From positions 1 to 6,431 of the forward strand of contig JAJZKY010000276.1 of NCBI GenBank assembly GCA_021803885.1: a stretch of 6,431 nucleotides of DNA, given 5' to 3'. The stretch comes from Planctomycetota bacterium (GTDB lineage Bacteria > Planctomycetota > Phycisphaerae > WQYP01 > JAJZKY01). Within the stretch, counting starts at the first letter, position 1, and every line of letters starts with the position of its first letter. The translations under genes were made by a program, and so were the position numbers. This document shows positions 1 to 4,857 of this stretch, piece by piece. The notes under the pieces are model-generated. The model saw only the letters and a list, made by a program, of their open reading frames with translations. It was not told where the DNA came from and ran no database searches.

Positions 1-13
1 TACTGCAATCCCT

Positions 14-84
14 TGGGGGATGGTGTAACGGTAGCACAGCAGACTCTGAATCTGTTTGTCTAGGTTCGAATCCTAGTCCCCCAG
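14..84 (+). tRNA. tRNA-Gln, anticodon CUG
   Basis: The cloverleaf can be folded by hand. The 7-bp acceptor stem pairs 14-20 with 77-83, with discriminator G84. The D arm lies around 23-37. The anticodon stem 40-43/51-54 encloses a 7-base loop with CTG at 46-48. The T stem pairs 60-64 with 72-76 around a TTCGAAT loop. CTG reads CAG codons, giving glutamine. The CCA tail is not encoded, because the sequence continues GTTTTTC. The 3' half doubles as the presumed attachment site of the neighbouring integrase, whose reading frame ends inside the T arm on the opposite strand. Confidence 0.95.
60..84. other. Presumed attachment-site core (attL/attR) in the tRNA-Gln 3' end
   Basis: Tyrosine recombinases encoded next to a tRNA commonly recombine within its T arm to 3' end, and here the int gene abuts and overlaps exactly that stretch. 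The partner copy, a direct repeat of roughly 60-84, was looked for by eye in the rest of the window and not found, so the other end of the element should lie beyond 6431. The exact core limits cannot be set from one end. Confidence 0.55.
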
Positions 85-1415
85 TTTTTCCCGCCTTCCT
101 GCAACCCCGCGCCGATCAGCGCATTTTCGTGCGAATTCCCAATGTTTTTGATGGTTTTCCGCACTGGTTCCGCTGCGGAACCTAGTGCAGCCTGGCGCGG
201 CCCGGAGCACGAAAAAGCAGAGTTGATGGTGCTACCTATGGTGCTACCCAGCGAAGGTGAAATGGCTTGGTCGTCGGTGCCGGTGGCCTTGTTTTCCTGG
301 TTGCTGGTGGCGGGAGTGTTCCATCGCGGCAAGGCTTCGACGGCGTCGCCGGTCGCCAGCATGGTGGTATCCGTATAAACTTTCGTGGTGAGCTTCATGT
401 CCGAATGACGCATAAGTTCCATGCAAATCCGGGGATTGATACCGGCGCGGGCAAGGTTGGTGGCAAAGGTGTGCCGAAGGGCGTGAAAATCGGCCTGGCG
501 CCCCTGATTATCCTTGTATGCGATGTCCGCGTGGACCAAATCTTTCTTGAACCGATAGATGGTCGGCATGGTGCGGAACACGGGATCGTCATCAACGGCA
601 CTGTCGGCGGATCGGAGTGTTCGCAACTCTTGGACGGCATCATCACGCAATAGGATCGTCGCCGATTTGTGGTTTTTGCTGATGCTTGCCCGCACTGTCA
701 AAAACGGCCGAACAGCGTCCAAGTGTAAGTCAGCCCAGTGAAGATGCGCAAGTTCATCCTTGCGCAAGCCCGTAATCAGGGCGAGAAGGTAGACCGGCTT
801 CCTTGGTCCGGAGCAAGACAATAGCCTTATGACTTCAGGATCGGTCAGTGCCCGACGCACGCGCCGTTCCTTGCCACGGGCCTCTACCTTGCCTACGTGG
901 CGTAAGGGATTGGCTTGTAGCCGGTCATGCTTGACCATCCAGTTGAACAAGCCATTGGCGAAGGCTAGATATTCATTAAGGCTTTTCGGTGCAAGGTTTT
1001 GCTTCTGCCGCCATTTTACGAACGAGTCGGGCGTAACACTGGCGGCATTTGTCCAGGTGCATTCCTCAATTAGGCGTTTGAGTATCCGCCCAGCAGTGTA
1101 AACGTACATCGAATCGCGCTGTTTGGTTTTCAAATCGTTGACGAAGTCATCGGCGTGATTGCTTAATGAGCATTTTCGGTGTTCGGAAAAGCGATCAATG
1201 AGTCCCTGCTCTCCCCGGGCCAGACGCTTTTCGTGCTCGGTGGCTTTGGCTGCGGTAGCGGTTTTATCCGTGTAGCCAGAGTAACTTCGCTTGTCGCCAA
1301 TGACCTTGTAGTACCAGACACGGCTTCGAGCGGGCTTCGCACCTGGTGTGTCCTTCCGGCAAGCCTTTCCGGTTGCGGGATGCAGCCATATCGAACGTTT
1401 GAATACGCTGGCCAT
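60..1415 (-). CDS. int: Tyrosine recombinase (phage-type integrase)
   Basis: This is a site-specific recombinase that would integrate and excise the element at the tRNA-Gln. With the start at 1415 the product is 451 residues. ATG 1415 is chosen because AGGAGG lies at 1422-1427 on the minus strand with a 6-nt spacer; the frame stays open upstream but without a comparable site. An N-terminal DNA-binding/SAM-like region covers about 80-175. The catalytic domain carries the full set: R218 (TGLRKDEL), K250 or K247 in the beta-hairpin, H311 and R314 (HALRHTF), H337 (LMRHSD) and nucleophile Y347 (KVYTD). About 100 residues follow the tyrosine, a long low-complexity tail. The last residues, GTRIRT, and the TAG stop are encoded by the complement of the tRNA T arm. 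It lies 95 nt downstream of a co-directional excisionase, so the two probably share a transcript. All catalytic residues are present, so it looks functional. Confidence 0.93.
   Translation of the reverse strand: MASVFKRSIWLHPATGKACRKDTPGAKPARSRVWYYKVIGDKRSYSGYTDKTATAAKATEHEKRLARGEQGLIDRFSEHRKCSLSNHADDFVNDLKTKQRDSMYVYTAGRILKRLIEECTWTNAASVTPDSFVKWRQKQNLAPKSLNEYLAFANGLFNWMVKHDRLQANPLRHVGKVEARGKERRVRRALTDPEVIRLLSCSGPRKPVYLLALITGLRKDELAHLHWADLHLDAVRPFLTVRASISKNHKSATILLRDDAVQELRTLRSADSAVDDDPVFRTMPTIYRFKKDLVHADIAYKDNQGRQADFHALRHTFATNLARAGINPRICMELMRHSDMKLTTKVYTDTTMLATGDAVEALPRWNTPATSNQENKATGTDDQAISPSLGSTIGSTINSAFSCSGPRQAALGSAAEPVRKTIKNIGNSHENALIGAGLQEGGKNWGTRIRT
166..182. repeat. Perfect palindrome near the attachment site
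   Basis: GGTTCCGC (166-173), one central base, then GCGGAACC (175-182). This perfect 8-bp inverted repeat lies inside the 3' end of int, about 80-100 nt from the tRNA. It could bind a protein at the att site or fold as a 7-bp hairpin. No T-run follows, so it is not a terminator. Confidence 0.5.
226..248. repeat. Tandem 11-bp direct repeat, candidate integrase arm site
   Basis: ATGGTGCTACC occurs at 226-236 and again at 238-248, a 12-nt period encoding a GSTIGSTI repeat in the integrase tail. Short direct repeats about 150 nt from the crossover resemble arm-type binding sites of tyrosine recombinases. The octamer GTGCTACC also appears inverted in the tRNA D arm (30-37), which may be chance. 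The binding role is inference. Confidence 0.4.
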
Positions 1416-1421
1416 AATTAA

Positions 1422-1427
1422 CCTCCT
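1422..1427 (-). promoter_or_regulatory. Shine-Dalgarno fixing the int start
   Basis: The minus strand reads AGGAGG followed by TTAATT and ATG (1413-1415). This strong, well-spaced site decides in favour of the shorter integrase beginning MASVFKRS over a start 33 codons upstream. Confidence 0.8.
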
Positions 1428-1434
1428 GACTTTC

Positions 1435-1448
1435 GGGCTGTTCAGCCC
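1435..1448. repeat. Palindrome between xis and int
   Basis: GGGCTG (1435-1440), two bases, CAGCCC (1443-1448): a perfect 6-bp inverted repeat in the 95-nt xis-int gap, just upstream of the int ribosome binding site on the minus strand. It could be a protein site or a small hairpin that tunes int translation. No further evidence is visible. Confidence 0.35.
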
Positions 1449-1510
1449 ATAATTGTATCTAATTCCGAAGTCTAACTGGTGACGCGTCGCGGCGGGGGCT
1501 ACGGAGTATT

Positions 1511-1726
1511 TCAATTTCGATGCGTGGCCATCTCTTGGAGCCGCTTGATAAAGGCATCAATTTCCGAATCGGCAATTCGCGTGCTGCGCAGGCCGATGCG
1601 GACCGTGTGAAGCTGGCCTTCGGAAATCAATTGCCATGCCTTGCGTGAGCTGATGCCGAGCCGCTGGGCGGCTTCCGGCACGGTCAACAATTGGGCGTGC
1701 TGTTTTGTTTCGGTGATCGTCTTCAT
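1511..1726 (-). CDS. xis: Excisionase / AlpA-like HTH DNA-binding protein
   Basis: A small protein (71 residues from ATG 1726) with a MerR-type winged helix-turn-helix of the excisionase family. The core reads LLTVPEAAQRLGISSRKAW, followed by a recognition/wing region with conserved basic and TRI residues and a C-terminal helix (DSEIDAFIKRL). Such proteins steer integrase toward excision or regulate it. The start at 1726 is preferred over ATG 1732, two codons upstream, because the minus-strand AAAAGGA (1734-1740) sits about 7 nt before 1726 but almost touches 1732. It lies directly upstream of int on the same strand and behind a good leftward promoter (1766-1795). The 'xis' name is a role inferred from context. 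Confidence 0.8.
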   Translation of the reverse strand: MKTITETKQHAQLLTVPEAAQRLGISSRKAWQLISEGQLHTVRIGLRSTRIADSEIDAFIKRLQEMATHRN

Positions 1727-1755
1727 TCGCATGTCCTTTTAAGTGGTTCCTGCTT

Positions 1756-1773
1756 CATTGTGCTCATTGTAGC
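1756..1773. repeat. Tandem 9-bp repeats in the divergent promoters
   Basis: CATTGTGCT (1756-1764) is followed at once by CATTGTAGC (1765-1773). The first six bases are identical and the pair covers the -35 of the rightward promoter and the -10 of the leftward one. It is a candidate operator for either small DNA-binding protein encoded beside it (excisionase or RHH protein). Confidence 0.4.
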
Positions 1774-1786
1774 ATGGTGGTATAAT
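1758..1786 (+). promoter_or_regulatory. Rightward extended -10 promoter
   Basis: TGGTATAAT (1778-1786) is a perfect extended -10. TTGTGC (1758-1763) stands 17 nt upstream as a weak -35. It would drive the 1857-2105 gene with a leader of about 64 nt. It physically overlaps the leftward xis-int promoter, so the two should exclude each other. Confidence 0.6.
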
Positions 1787-1795
1787 TAAAGTCAA
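1766..1795 (-). promoter_or_regulatory. Leftward sigma70 promoter for xis-int
   Basis: On the minus strand, TTGACT (complement of 1790-1795), an 18-nt spacer and TACAAT (complement of 1766-1771) with the extended -10 TG motif. Transcription would start near 1759, leaving a leader of about 33 nt before the excisionase ATG at 1726. Confidence 0.6.
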
Positions 1796-1856
1796 CAAAT
1801 GCAAAAGCAGTAGGCGACTTGCGGTTTTCATCGTCCTGGCATAAGGTAGGTGCATT

Positions 1857-2105
1857 ATGGCAAAGCGAAGCAAACCCGCGAAATCTTTGGAGTCGGCCCG
1901 TAAGCCGCTGACCATGCAGCGCACCTACCGATTCAACACCGAACTCTTCGACTCCTTTGAGGAAGATTGCGCCCGGCATCTGGCCAATCCCAAACTGGTG
2001 TTGGAAGCCCTGATACTTCATTGGCTTGAACAGAACGCCGATGCCCGCGGCAGCATTGCCATGCGGCATCGGGAACGCTTCGGCAGCGCCGCTGGCGAAG
2101 CGTAA
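1857..2105 (+). CDS. Small putative ribbon-helix-helix DNA-binding protein
   Basis: 82 residues, start ATG 1857 with AAGGTAGG at 1843-1850 as ribosome binding site. A basic N-terminus (AKRSKPAKS) is followed from about residue 20 by a short strand (MQRTYRF), a helix (NTELFDSFEEDCARHL) and a second helix (LVLEALILHWLEQN). This order and spacing suit the CopG/Arc ribbon-helix-helix fold, but no family signature is clear enough for more. The tail is basic and probably disordered. It is transcribed divergently from xis-int through overlapping promoters, so a role in regulating them, or as an accessory DNA-binding protein of the element, is plausible. No toxin gene adjoins it, which argues against an antitoxin. 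It converges on the repressor gene with a 24-nt gap. Confidence 0.6.
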   Translation: MAKRSKPAKSLESARKPLTMQRTYRFNTELFDSFEEDCARHLANPKLVLEALILHWLEQNADARGSIAMRHRERFGSAAGEA

Positions 2106-2122
2106 CCGGCAAACGCCATTGT

Positions 2123-2152
2123 GGCGGACCTAAACCGCCCCGCGTTTCTTTT
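2123..2152 (+). terminator. Weak possible terminator at the convergent gene ends
   Basis: GGCGG (2123-2127), a 7-nt loop, then CCGCC (2135-2139), followed after five bases by a T-rich run (TTTCTTTTT). The stem is only 5 bp and the T-run is set off from it and lies within the last codons of the opposing repressor gene, so the call is weak. Confidence 0.25.
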
Positions 2153-2795
2153 TGTCGAAGCGGGTAATCTTCGCCGCCACATAACTCATCCGCACAATGT
2201 GCTCCTTGGCCACGATCATGGGCTTATAGATCGGGTTGTCGGCCCGCAGTTCCACCCGGCCGTCCTTCAGGTCGTAAACACGCTTAAAGGTGCACTCGCT
2301 GTCCAGTTCGGGACTGAAACGCACGTAGACCGCATCGCCATCTTCGATCGGCGTGTTCGGTGAACACAGACACAGTTCTCCCGACGCAAAGGCCGGCGTC
2401 ATTGAATCACCGACAACTTCAAAGGCAAAGGCCAGAGGATCGTCGATACCGGTGCCGACGACGGATATATAATCACGGCCAATGCCGTTATCTCCGTCCA
2501 ATTCGGAATAATCCGCGGCCTGGCCGGCCGGCGCCCGGTTGATGATCGGTGCTCTACGGTCCAGTGTGCCACGGTATTGCTCAATACGTGAAGCCCGCCA
2601 AAGTCCATCCAGTTCCTCGACGCTTAACCCGAATGCCTCGGCAATTCGGCGATAAGTTCCCTGCTGGGGCAGGTTCTTCTGGGCTTCCAGGCGAGCTACA
2701 TGCTCGCGCGAAATGCCCACCTTCTCGGCAAGGTATTCCTGCTTCCAACCGGCCTTGTGCCGCAACTCTTTGAGGATGTCACCAAACGCTGGCAT
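2130..2795 (-). CDS. CI/LexA-like phage-type repressor (HTH_XRE + S24 peptidase)
   Basis: A 221-residue transcriptional repressor that probably keeps the element dormant. The N-terminal XRE helix-turn-helix covers about residues 4-66 (FGDILKELRHKAGWKQEYLAEKVGISREHVARLE, in segments). The linker contains an Ala-Gly pair (A90-G91 in NRAPAGQAADY), the dipeptide cleaved in LexA/CI-type proteins. The C-terminal S24 peptidase has nucleophile S131 (VVGDSMTP) and general base K171 (ECTFKRVY), so RecA-stimulated self-cleavage is expected; this is family knowledge, not shown here. ATG 2795 is chosen: domain similarity begins just after it and AGGTG lies a few bases upstream. A longer form would need TTG 2834, which is the -35 region. 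It is transcribed divergently from the 2976 gene across a repeat-rich region that looks like its operator. Confidence 0.9.
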   Translation of the reverse strand: MPAFGDILKELRHKAGWKQEYLAEKVGISREHVARLEAQKNLPQQGTYRRIAEAFGLSVEELDGLWRASRIEQYRGTLDRRAPIINRAPAGQAADYSELDGDNGIGRDYISVVGTGIDDPLAFAFEVVGDSMTPAFASGELCLCSPNTPIEDGDAVYVRFSPELDSECTFKRVYDLKDGRVELRADNPIYKPMIVAKEHIVRMSYVAAKITRFDKKKRGAV

Positions 2796-2804
2796 AACAC
2801 CTAC

Positions 2805-2834
2805 ATTTAACCACAAATTTACGGTAAAAGTCAA
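2805..2834 (-). promoter_or_regulatory. Likely repressor promoter (leftward)
   Basis: On the minus strand, TTGACT (complement of 2829-2834), an 18-nt spacer and TTAAAT (complement of 2805-2810, 4 of 6 matches). Transcription would begin only a few bases before ATG 2795, giving a nearly leaderless mRNA as known for lambda cI from PRM. The spacer contains the palindrome TTTACGGTAAA (2818-2828). Confidence 0.45.
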
Positions 2835-2868
2835 GTGAGTGATAATGTGAGTGATCTTTCATTTGACT
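2818..2868. promoter_or_regulatory. Candidate operator region of the S24 repressor
   Basis: Three nested elements lie between the divergent genes. The palindrome TTTACGGTAAA is at 2818-2828. The tandem copies of GTGAGTGAT are at 2835-2843 and 2847-2855 (12-nt period). Inverted arms AGTCAAGTGA (2829-2838) and TCATTTGACT (2859-2868) differ at one position and carry the two outward-facing -35 boxes. This is the kind of layout a CI-like repressor binds to switch both promoters. Which element is the true operator cannot be told here. Confidence 0.5.
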
Positions 2869-2891
2869 TCACCGCAACTTGTTCGTAGTAT
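2863..2891 (+). promoter_or_regulatory. Rightward promoter for the 2976-3997 operon
   Basis: TTGACT (2863-2868), a 17-nt spacer and TAGTAT (2886-2891, 4 of 6 matches). It would give a leader of about 78 nt containing the 2911-2956 hairpin. Its -35 lies in the inverted arm facing the repressor promoter, so repression by the divergent S24 protein is likely. Confidence 0.5.
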
Positions 2892-2910
2892 GTTAGGTAG
2901 TTAACCCGCC

Positions 2911-2956
2911 TGCGGCAAGTGGCCTTGTTACTTGGGGTACAACGCCATTTGCCGCA
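2911..2956 (+). promoter_or_regulatory. Long hairpin in the leader of the traF operon
   Basis: The arms 2911-2923 (TGCGGCAAGTGGC) and 2944-2956 (GCCATTTGCCGCA) pair over 13 bp with a single G-U wobble. Inside, TTGTTAC (2925-2931) and GTACAA (2937-2942) extend the stem past a C-C mismatch and one bulge, closing on a five-base loop. It ends 20 nt before the ATG at 2976 and is followed by the GGAG ribosome binding site, not by a T-run. It could be an RNA control element or a DNA site such as a binding palindrome. Confidence 0.55.
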
Positions 2957-2975
2957 ATGAATGGAGTAGCCTGCC

Positions 2976-3497
2976 ATGAAAAATGCCGCATTTCCTATGA
3001 GTTTATTGAAGCTGCCACCCGCAGCCCGTTTGTTCGCCTACGACCAGCCTGGCCAAAGAATTTGCCGGCTTTGCTTTGGCACTCCCGTGGCCGAGCGGAA
3101 GGTTCAGCGTGACGGTTATGTCGAAACCATCCATGATTTCTTTGCGACGCAGCGGTTTGGCGTGGTGTGGTGGACGCGGCGTAACGATGGCAGCCAGCAT
3201 CGCGTTTTGGCAGTACTGGAAGCCCTGGAAACACCCACGATTGGCGTCAAGGTGCCGGATGTGTCGGGCAAGGTGCTGGTGCATGCCTTGATTGAACAAG
3301 ATGGACCGGCCGGCGCGGACGGGCCGGTGGACGGGTTTTTGCAGATACTGGATCAGATACGTGATTGTGGCAGCTCGCCGGACAATCTGCCATCGGTTCT
3401 ATTTTCAATCCTGGGTCATCAAATTCAGATTTCACGGTGTTTCCAGGATGGTTATGTCAGAATTCCCCGTGGCTGGAGTAAGGCGTGCCTCAACTGA
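2976..3497 (+). CDS. Hypothetical protein, possibly DUF2840-like
   Basis: 173 residues, start ATG 2976 with GGAG at 2963-2966 (9-nt spacing). I do not recognise it firmly. The middle part has the order of features I associate with DUF2840: an aromatic strand (FGVVWWTRR, about 61-69), then GSQ-HRVLAVLEALE, then VPDVSGKVLVHAL, then a helix ending in ILDQIRDCG. DUF2840 genes in proteobacterial mobile elements often precede a TraF-type peptidase, as here, and that context drives the suggestion. No signal peptide or membrane segment is seen. Its last 13 nt overlap the GTG start of the next gene, so the two are translationally coupled. Expression probably depends on the promoter and hairpin leader at 2863-2956, under the divergent S24 repressor. 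Confidence 0.7.
   Translation: MKNAAFPMSLLKLPPAARLFAYDQPGQRICRLCFGTPVAERKVQRDGYVETIHDFFATQRFGVVWWTRRNDGSQHRVLAVLEALETPTIGVKVPDVSGKVLVHALIEQDGPAGADGPVDGFLQILDQIRDCGSSPDNLPSVLFSILGHQIQISRCFQDGYVRIPRGWSKACLN
3475..3487 (+). promoter_or_regulatory. Ribosome binding site setting a GTG start for traF
   Basis: GGAG at 3475-3478 stands 6 nt before GTG 3485, inside the end of the upstream gene. This favours GTG 3485 over the in-frame ATG 3503. Confidence 0.6.
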
Positions 3498-3997
3498 AAG
3501 CCATGCGAAAACTGGCCTGGCCCCTGGGATTGTTGAGCGTCTGGATGGTGATTTCATGGCTGCTGGCGGATCGGCAGATTGTGATCAACACCTCGCCCAG
3601 CGTGGCGCCGGGATTGTATCTCCGAGTGGATGAACGGCCTGCGGTCGGGCGCATTGTGGATTTTCGGATTCCGGCTCGGGCGTGGTCGTACATTCGCCAA
3701 CGTACAGGTCAGATGGGCCGGAACTGGTACATCCTCAAACCCATCGCGGCTGGACCCCGCGACCGAGTCGATACCATGGGCCATTGGCTTTATATCAACG
3801 GCCGGAAAATCGCGCCCATCTACACGCACGACGAAAAAGGCCGGTTGCTGCCGCACTGGCGGGCCGATTGTGTGCTTGGGCCACATGAATATTTTGTCTA
3901 TTCCAGCCGCATCTGGAACAGTTTTGACAGTCGCTACTATGGCCCGATCAAGCAGAATCACGTTCCTGCAATACGTGTACGGCTGCTGACTTGGTAA
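3485..3997 (+). CDS. traF: TraF-like conjugative transfer signal peptidase (S26 family)
   Basis: A 170-residue inner-membrane peptidase. In RP4, TraF processes and cyclises the pilin TrbC, allowing assembly of the mating pilus. A basic start (KAMRKLAW) leads into one membrane segment (about residues 10-28, LAWPLGLLSVWMVISWLLA), with the catalytic domain in the periplasm. The nucleophile is most likely S39 in TSPSVAPGLYLR and the general base K85 in YILKPIAAGPRDRV. The closing box is NSFDSRYYGPI (145-155), typical of S26 enzymes. Length matches the family. GTG 3485 is preferred for its ribosome binding site and overlaps the upstream gene by 13 nt. No pilin, relaxase or other transfer gene is in the window, so its substrate is unknown. 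Confidence 0.85.
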   Translation: MPQLKAMRKLAWPLGLLSVWMVISWLLADRQIVINTSPSVAPGLYLRVDERPAVGRIVDFRIPARAWSYIRQRTGQMGRNWYILKPIAAGPRDRVDTMGHWLYINGRKIAPIYTHDEKGRLLPHWRADCVLGPHEYFVYSSRIWNSFDSRYYGPIKQNHVPAIRVRLLTW

Positions 3998-4053
3998 AAA
4001 CATCTTTTCTGACGTATTTTTGCCACGTAACGTAATACTATTGAGATCGCAAT

Positions 4054-4111
4054 AAGGAGGATTGCCATCACGATTGTTGATCCGTGCCTGATGTCCAGTA
4101 TCCAGGAATGA
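4054..4111 (+). other. Orphan Shine-Dalgarno and gene-start remnant
   Basis: AAGGAGG (4054-4060) is a perfect ribosome binding site, followed after 6 nt by ATC (4067) and an open stretch of 14 codons ending in TGA at 4109-4111. No ATG, GTG or TTG stands at a proper distance with a frame of any length. It may mark the start of a former third gene of the traF operon, lost where the opposite-strand cassette begins, or a mutated start codon. The rest of the 116-nt spacer 3998-4113 shows no convincing terminator. Confidence 0.35.
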
Positions 4112-4113
4112 AA

Positions 4114-4857
4114 TCAGCCAAGAGCCTTGAAGTATTCAGGCACTTCAATGGCGGGCGCAGTCCCTTGAGCTTGGAGTCTCGCAACGAGGTCCCAAAAGAA
4201 GGTGACGAGCGAAATCTCGTGGTGTGACCTATTAACCGTGGGAACGTTGGGGGCTACATAGGTGATGTTAAATGCCCCATCTTGAATAGCGCATCCGAAG
4301 TCGACGCGGAGACCGTCGCGCGTTGCCATCTCCTTGACGACATCGTCAAACGCGATTCCGAAAGGCGGATTCCACTGGGAGCTGAGAGCAACAATGCCAG
4401 CCGGGATATCAAACATTTTGTGCTTCTTCATTGGACCGCTGGCGGTTGAAAAGACGGCATTTGTGCGCTTGAGCCGACGCACTGACGCCGCTTTCTTAGC
4501 AGCATATTCAATCATTTCTCTATTAATCTCCTGCTTGACCTCGATAACCGCGTATACGCTTTCAGCAGGCACGTAGTACGCGCCGTCCTGGTTAAAGAGA
4601 AATGGGCAATACTGCTGGTCGAAGATAACGATGTCGATCTGGTCGCTGCACTGGTCGAGTGAATCGACAACGAATGCCTTCTCGACGCGGTATCGCTTGG
4701 GAAGATATTCGCGGAGCATCACTCGCCAGCACTCTTCCGAAGCGTCGCCCTTGACGCCCTGATGAGGGATGCACTTTCGGCTCGTGTTAAGTTTGGTCGC
4801 CATCTGTTCCTGCAGATGGAGGAATAGCTTTCTAAGTGGTACCTTGTTGTCAGGCAT
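4114..4857 (-). CDS. DUF6602-type protein with PD-(D/E)xK-like nuclease residues
   Basis: 247 residues from ATG 4857 (MPDNKVPL). The conserved front, LFLHLQEQM...HQGVKGDASE, then LPKRYRVEKAFVVDS, SDQIDIVIFD, VPAESVYAVIEVK and SVRRLKRT, is what I know as DUF6602. The acidic residues E41, D75 and the ExK pair E106/K108 have the spacing of a PD-(D/E)xK nuclease core, so DNA or RNA cleavage is a reasonable guess but unproven. ATG 4857 is preferred because the family usually begins there and AAGGA lies about 8 nt upstream; ATG 4878, with its own AGGA, would add seven residues. It overlaps the end of the AAA+ gene by 8 nt, implying coupled expression. The C-terminal half (about 135-247) matches nothing I recognise. 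Confidence 0.75.
   Translation of the reverse strand: MPDNKVPLRKLFLHLQEQMATKLNTSRKCIPHQGVKGDASEECWRVMLREYLPKRYRVEKAFVVDSLDQCSDQIDIVIFDQQYCPFLFNQDGAYYVPAESVYAVIEVKQEINREMIEYAAKKAASVRRLKRTNAVFSTASGPMKKHKMFDIPAGIVALSSQWNPPFGIAFDDVVKEMATRDGLRVDFGCAIQDGAFNITYVAPNVPTVNRSHHEISLVTFFWDLVARLQAQGTAPAIEVPEYFKALG

Noticed and set aside
142..1421. Several plus-strand open frames opposite the integrase
   Set aside because: They are antisense to a gene with a full catalytic set, lack ribosome binding sites and have no recognisable domains.
1416..1514. A 33-residue N-terminal extension of the integrase
   Set aside because: The AGGAGG-ATG at 1413-1427 is a far better start, and the extension overlaps the end of xis and has no domain.
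2796..2834. TTG start at 2834 for the S24 repressor
   Set aside because: It falls in the predicted promoter, and HTH similarity begins only after ATG 2795.
3003..4003. Minus-strand frames opposite the 2976 and traF genes
   Set aside because: Arginine/proline-rich shadow translations without start signals; the plus-strand products have coherent domains.
3998..4113. Bidirectional terminator between traF and the DUF6602 gene
   Set aside because: Only a 5-bp GTATT/AATAC inverted repeat with a long AT-rich loop was seen, and no T-run follows a stable stem.
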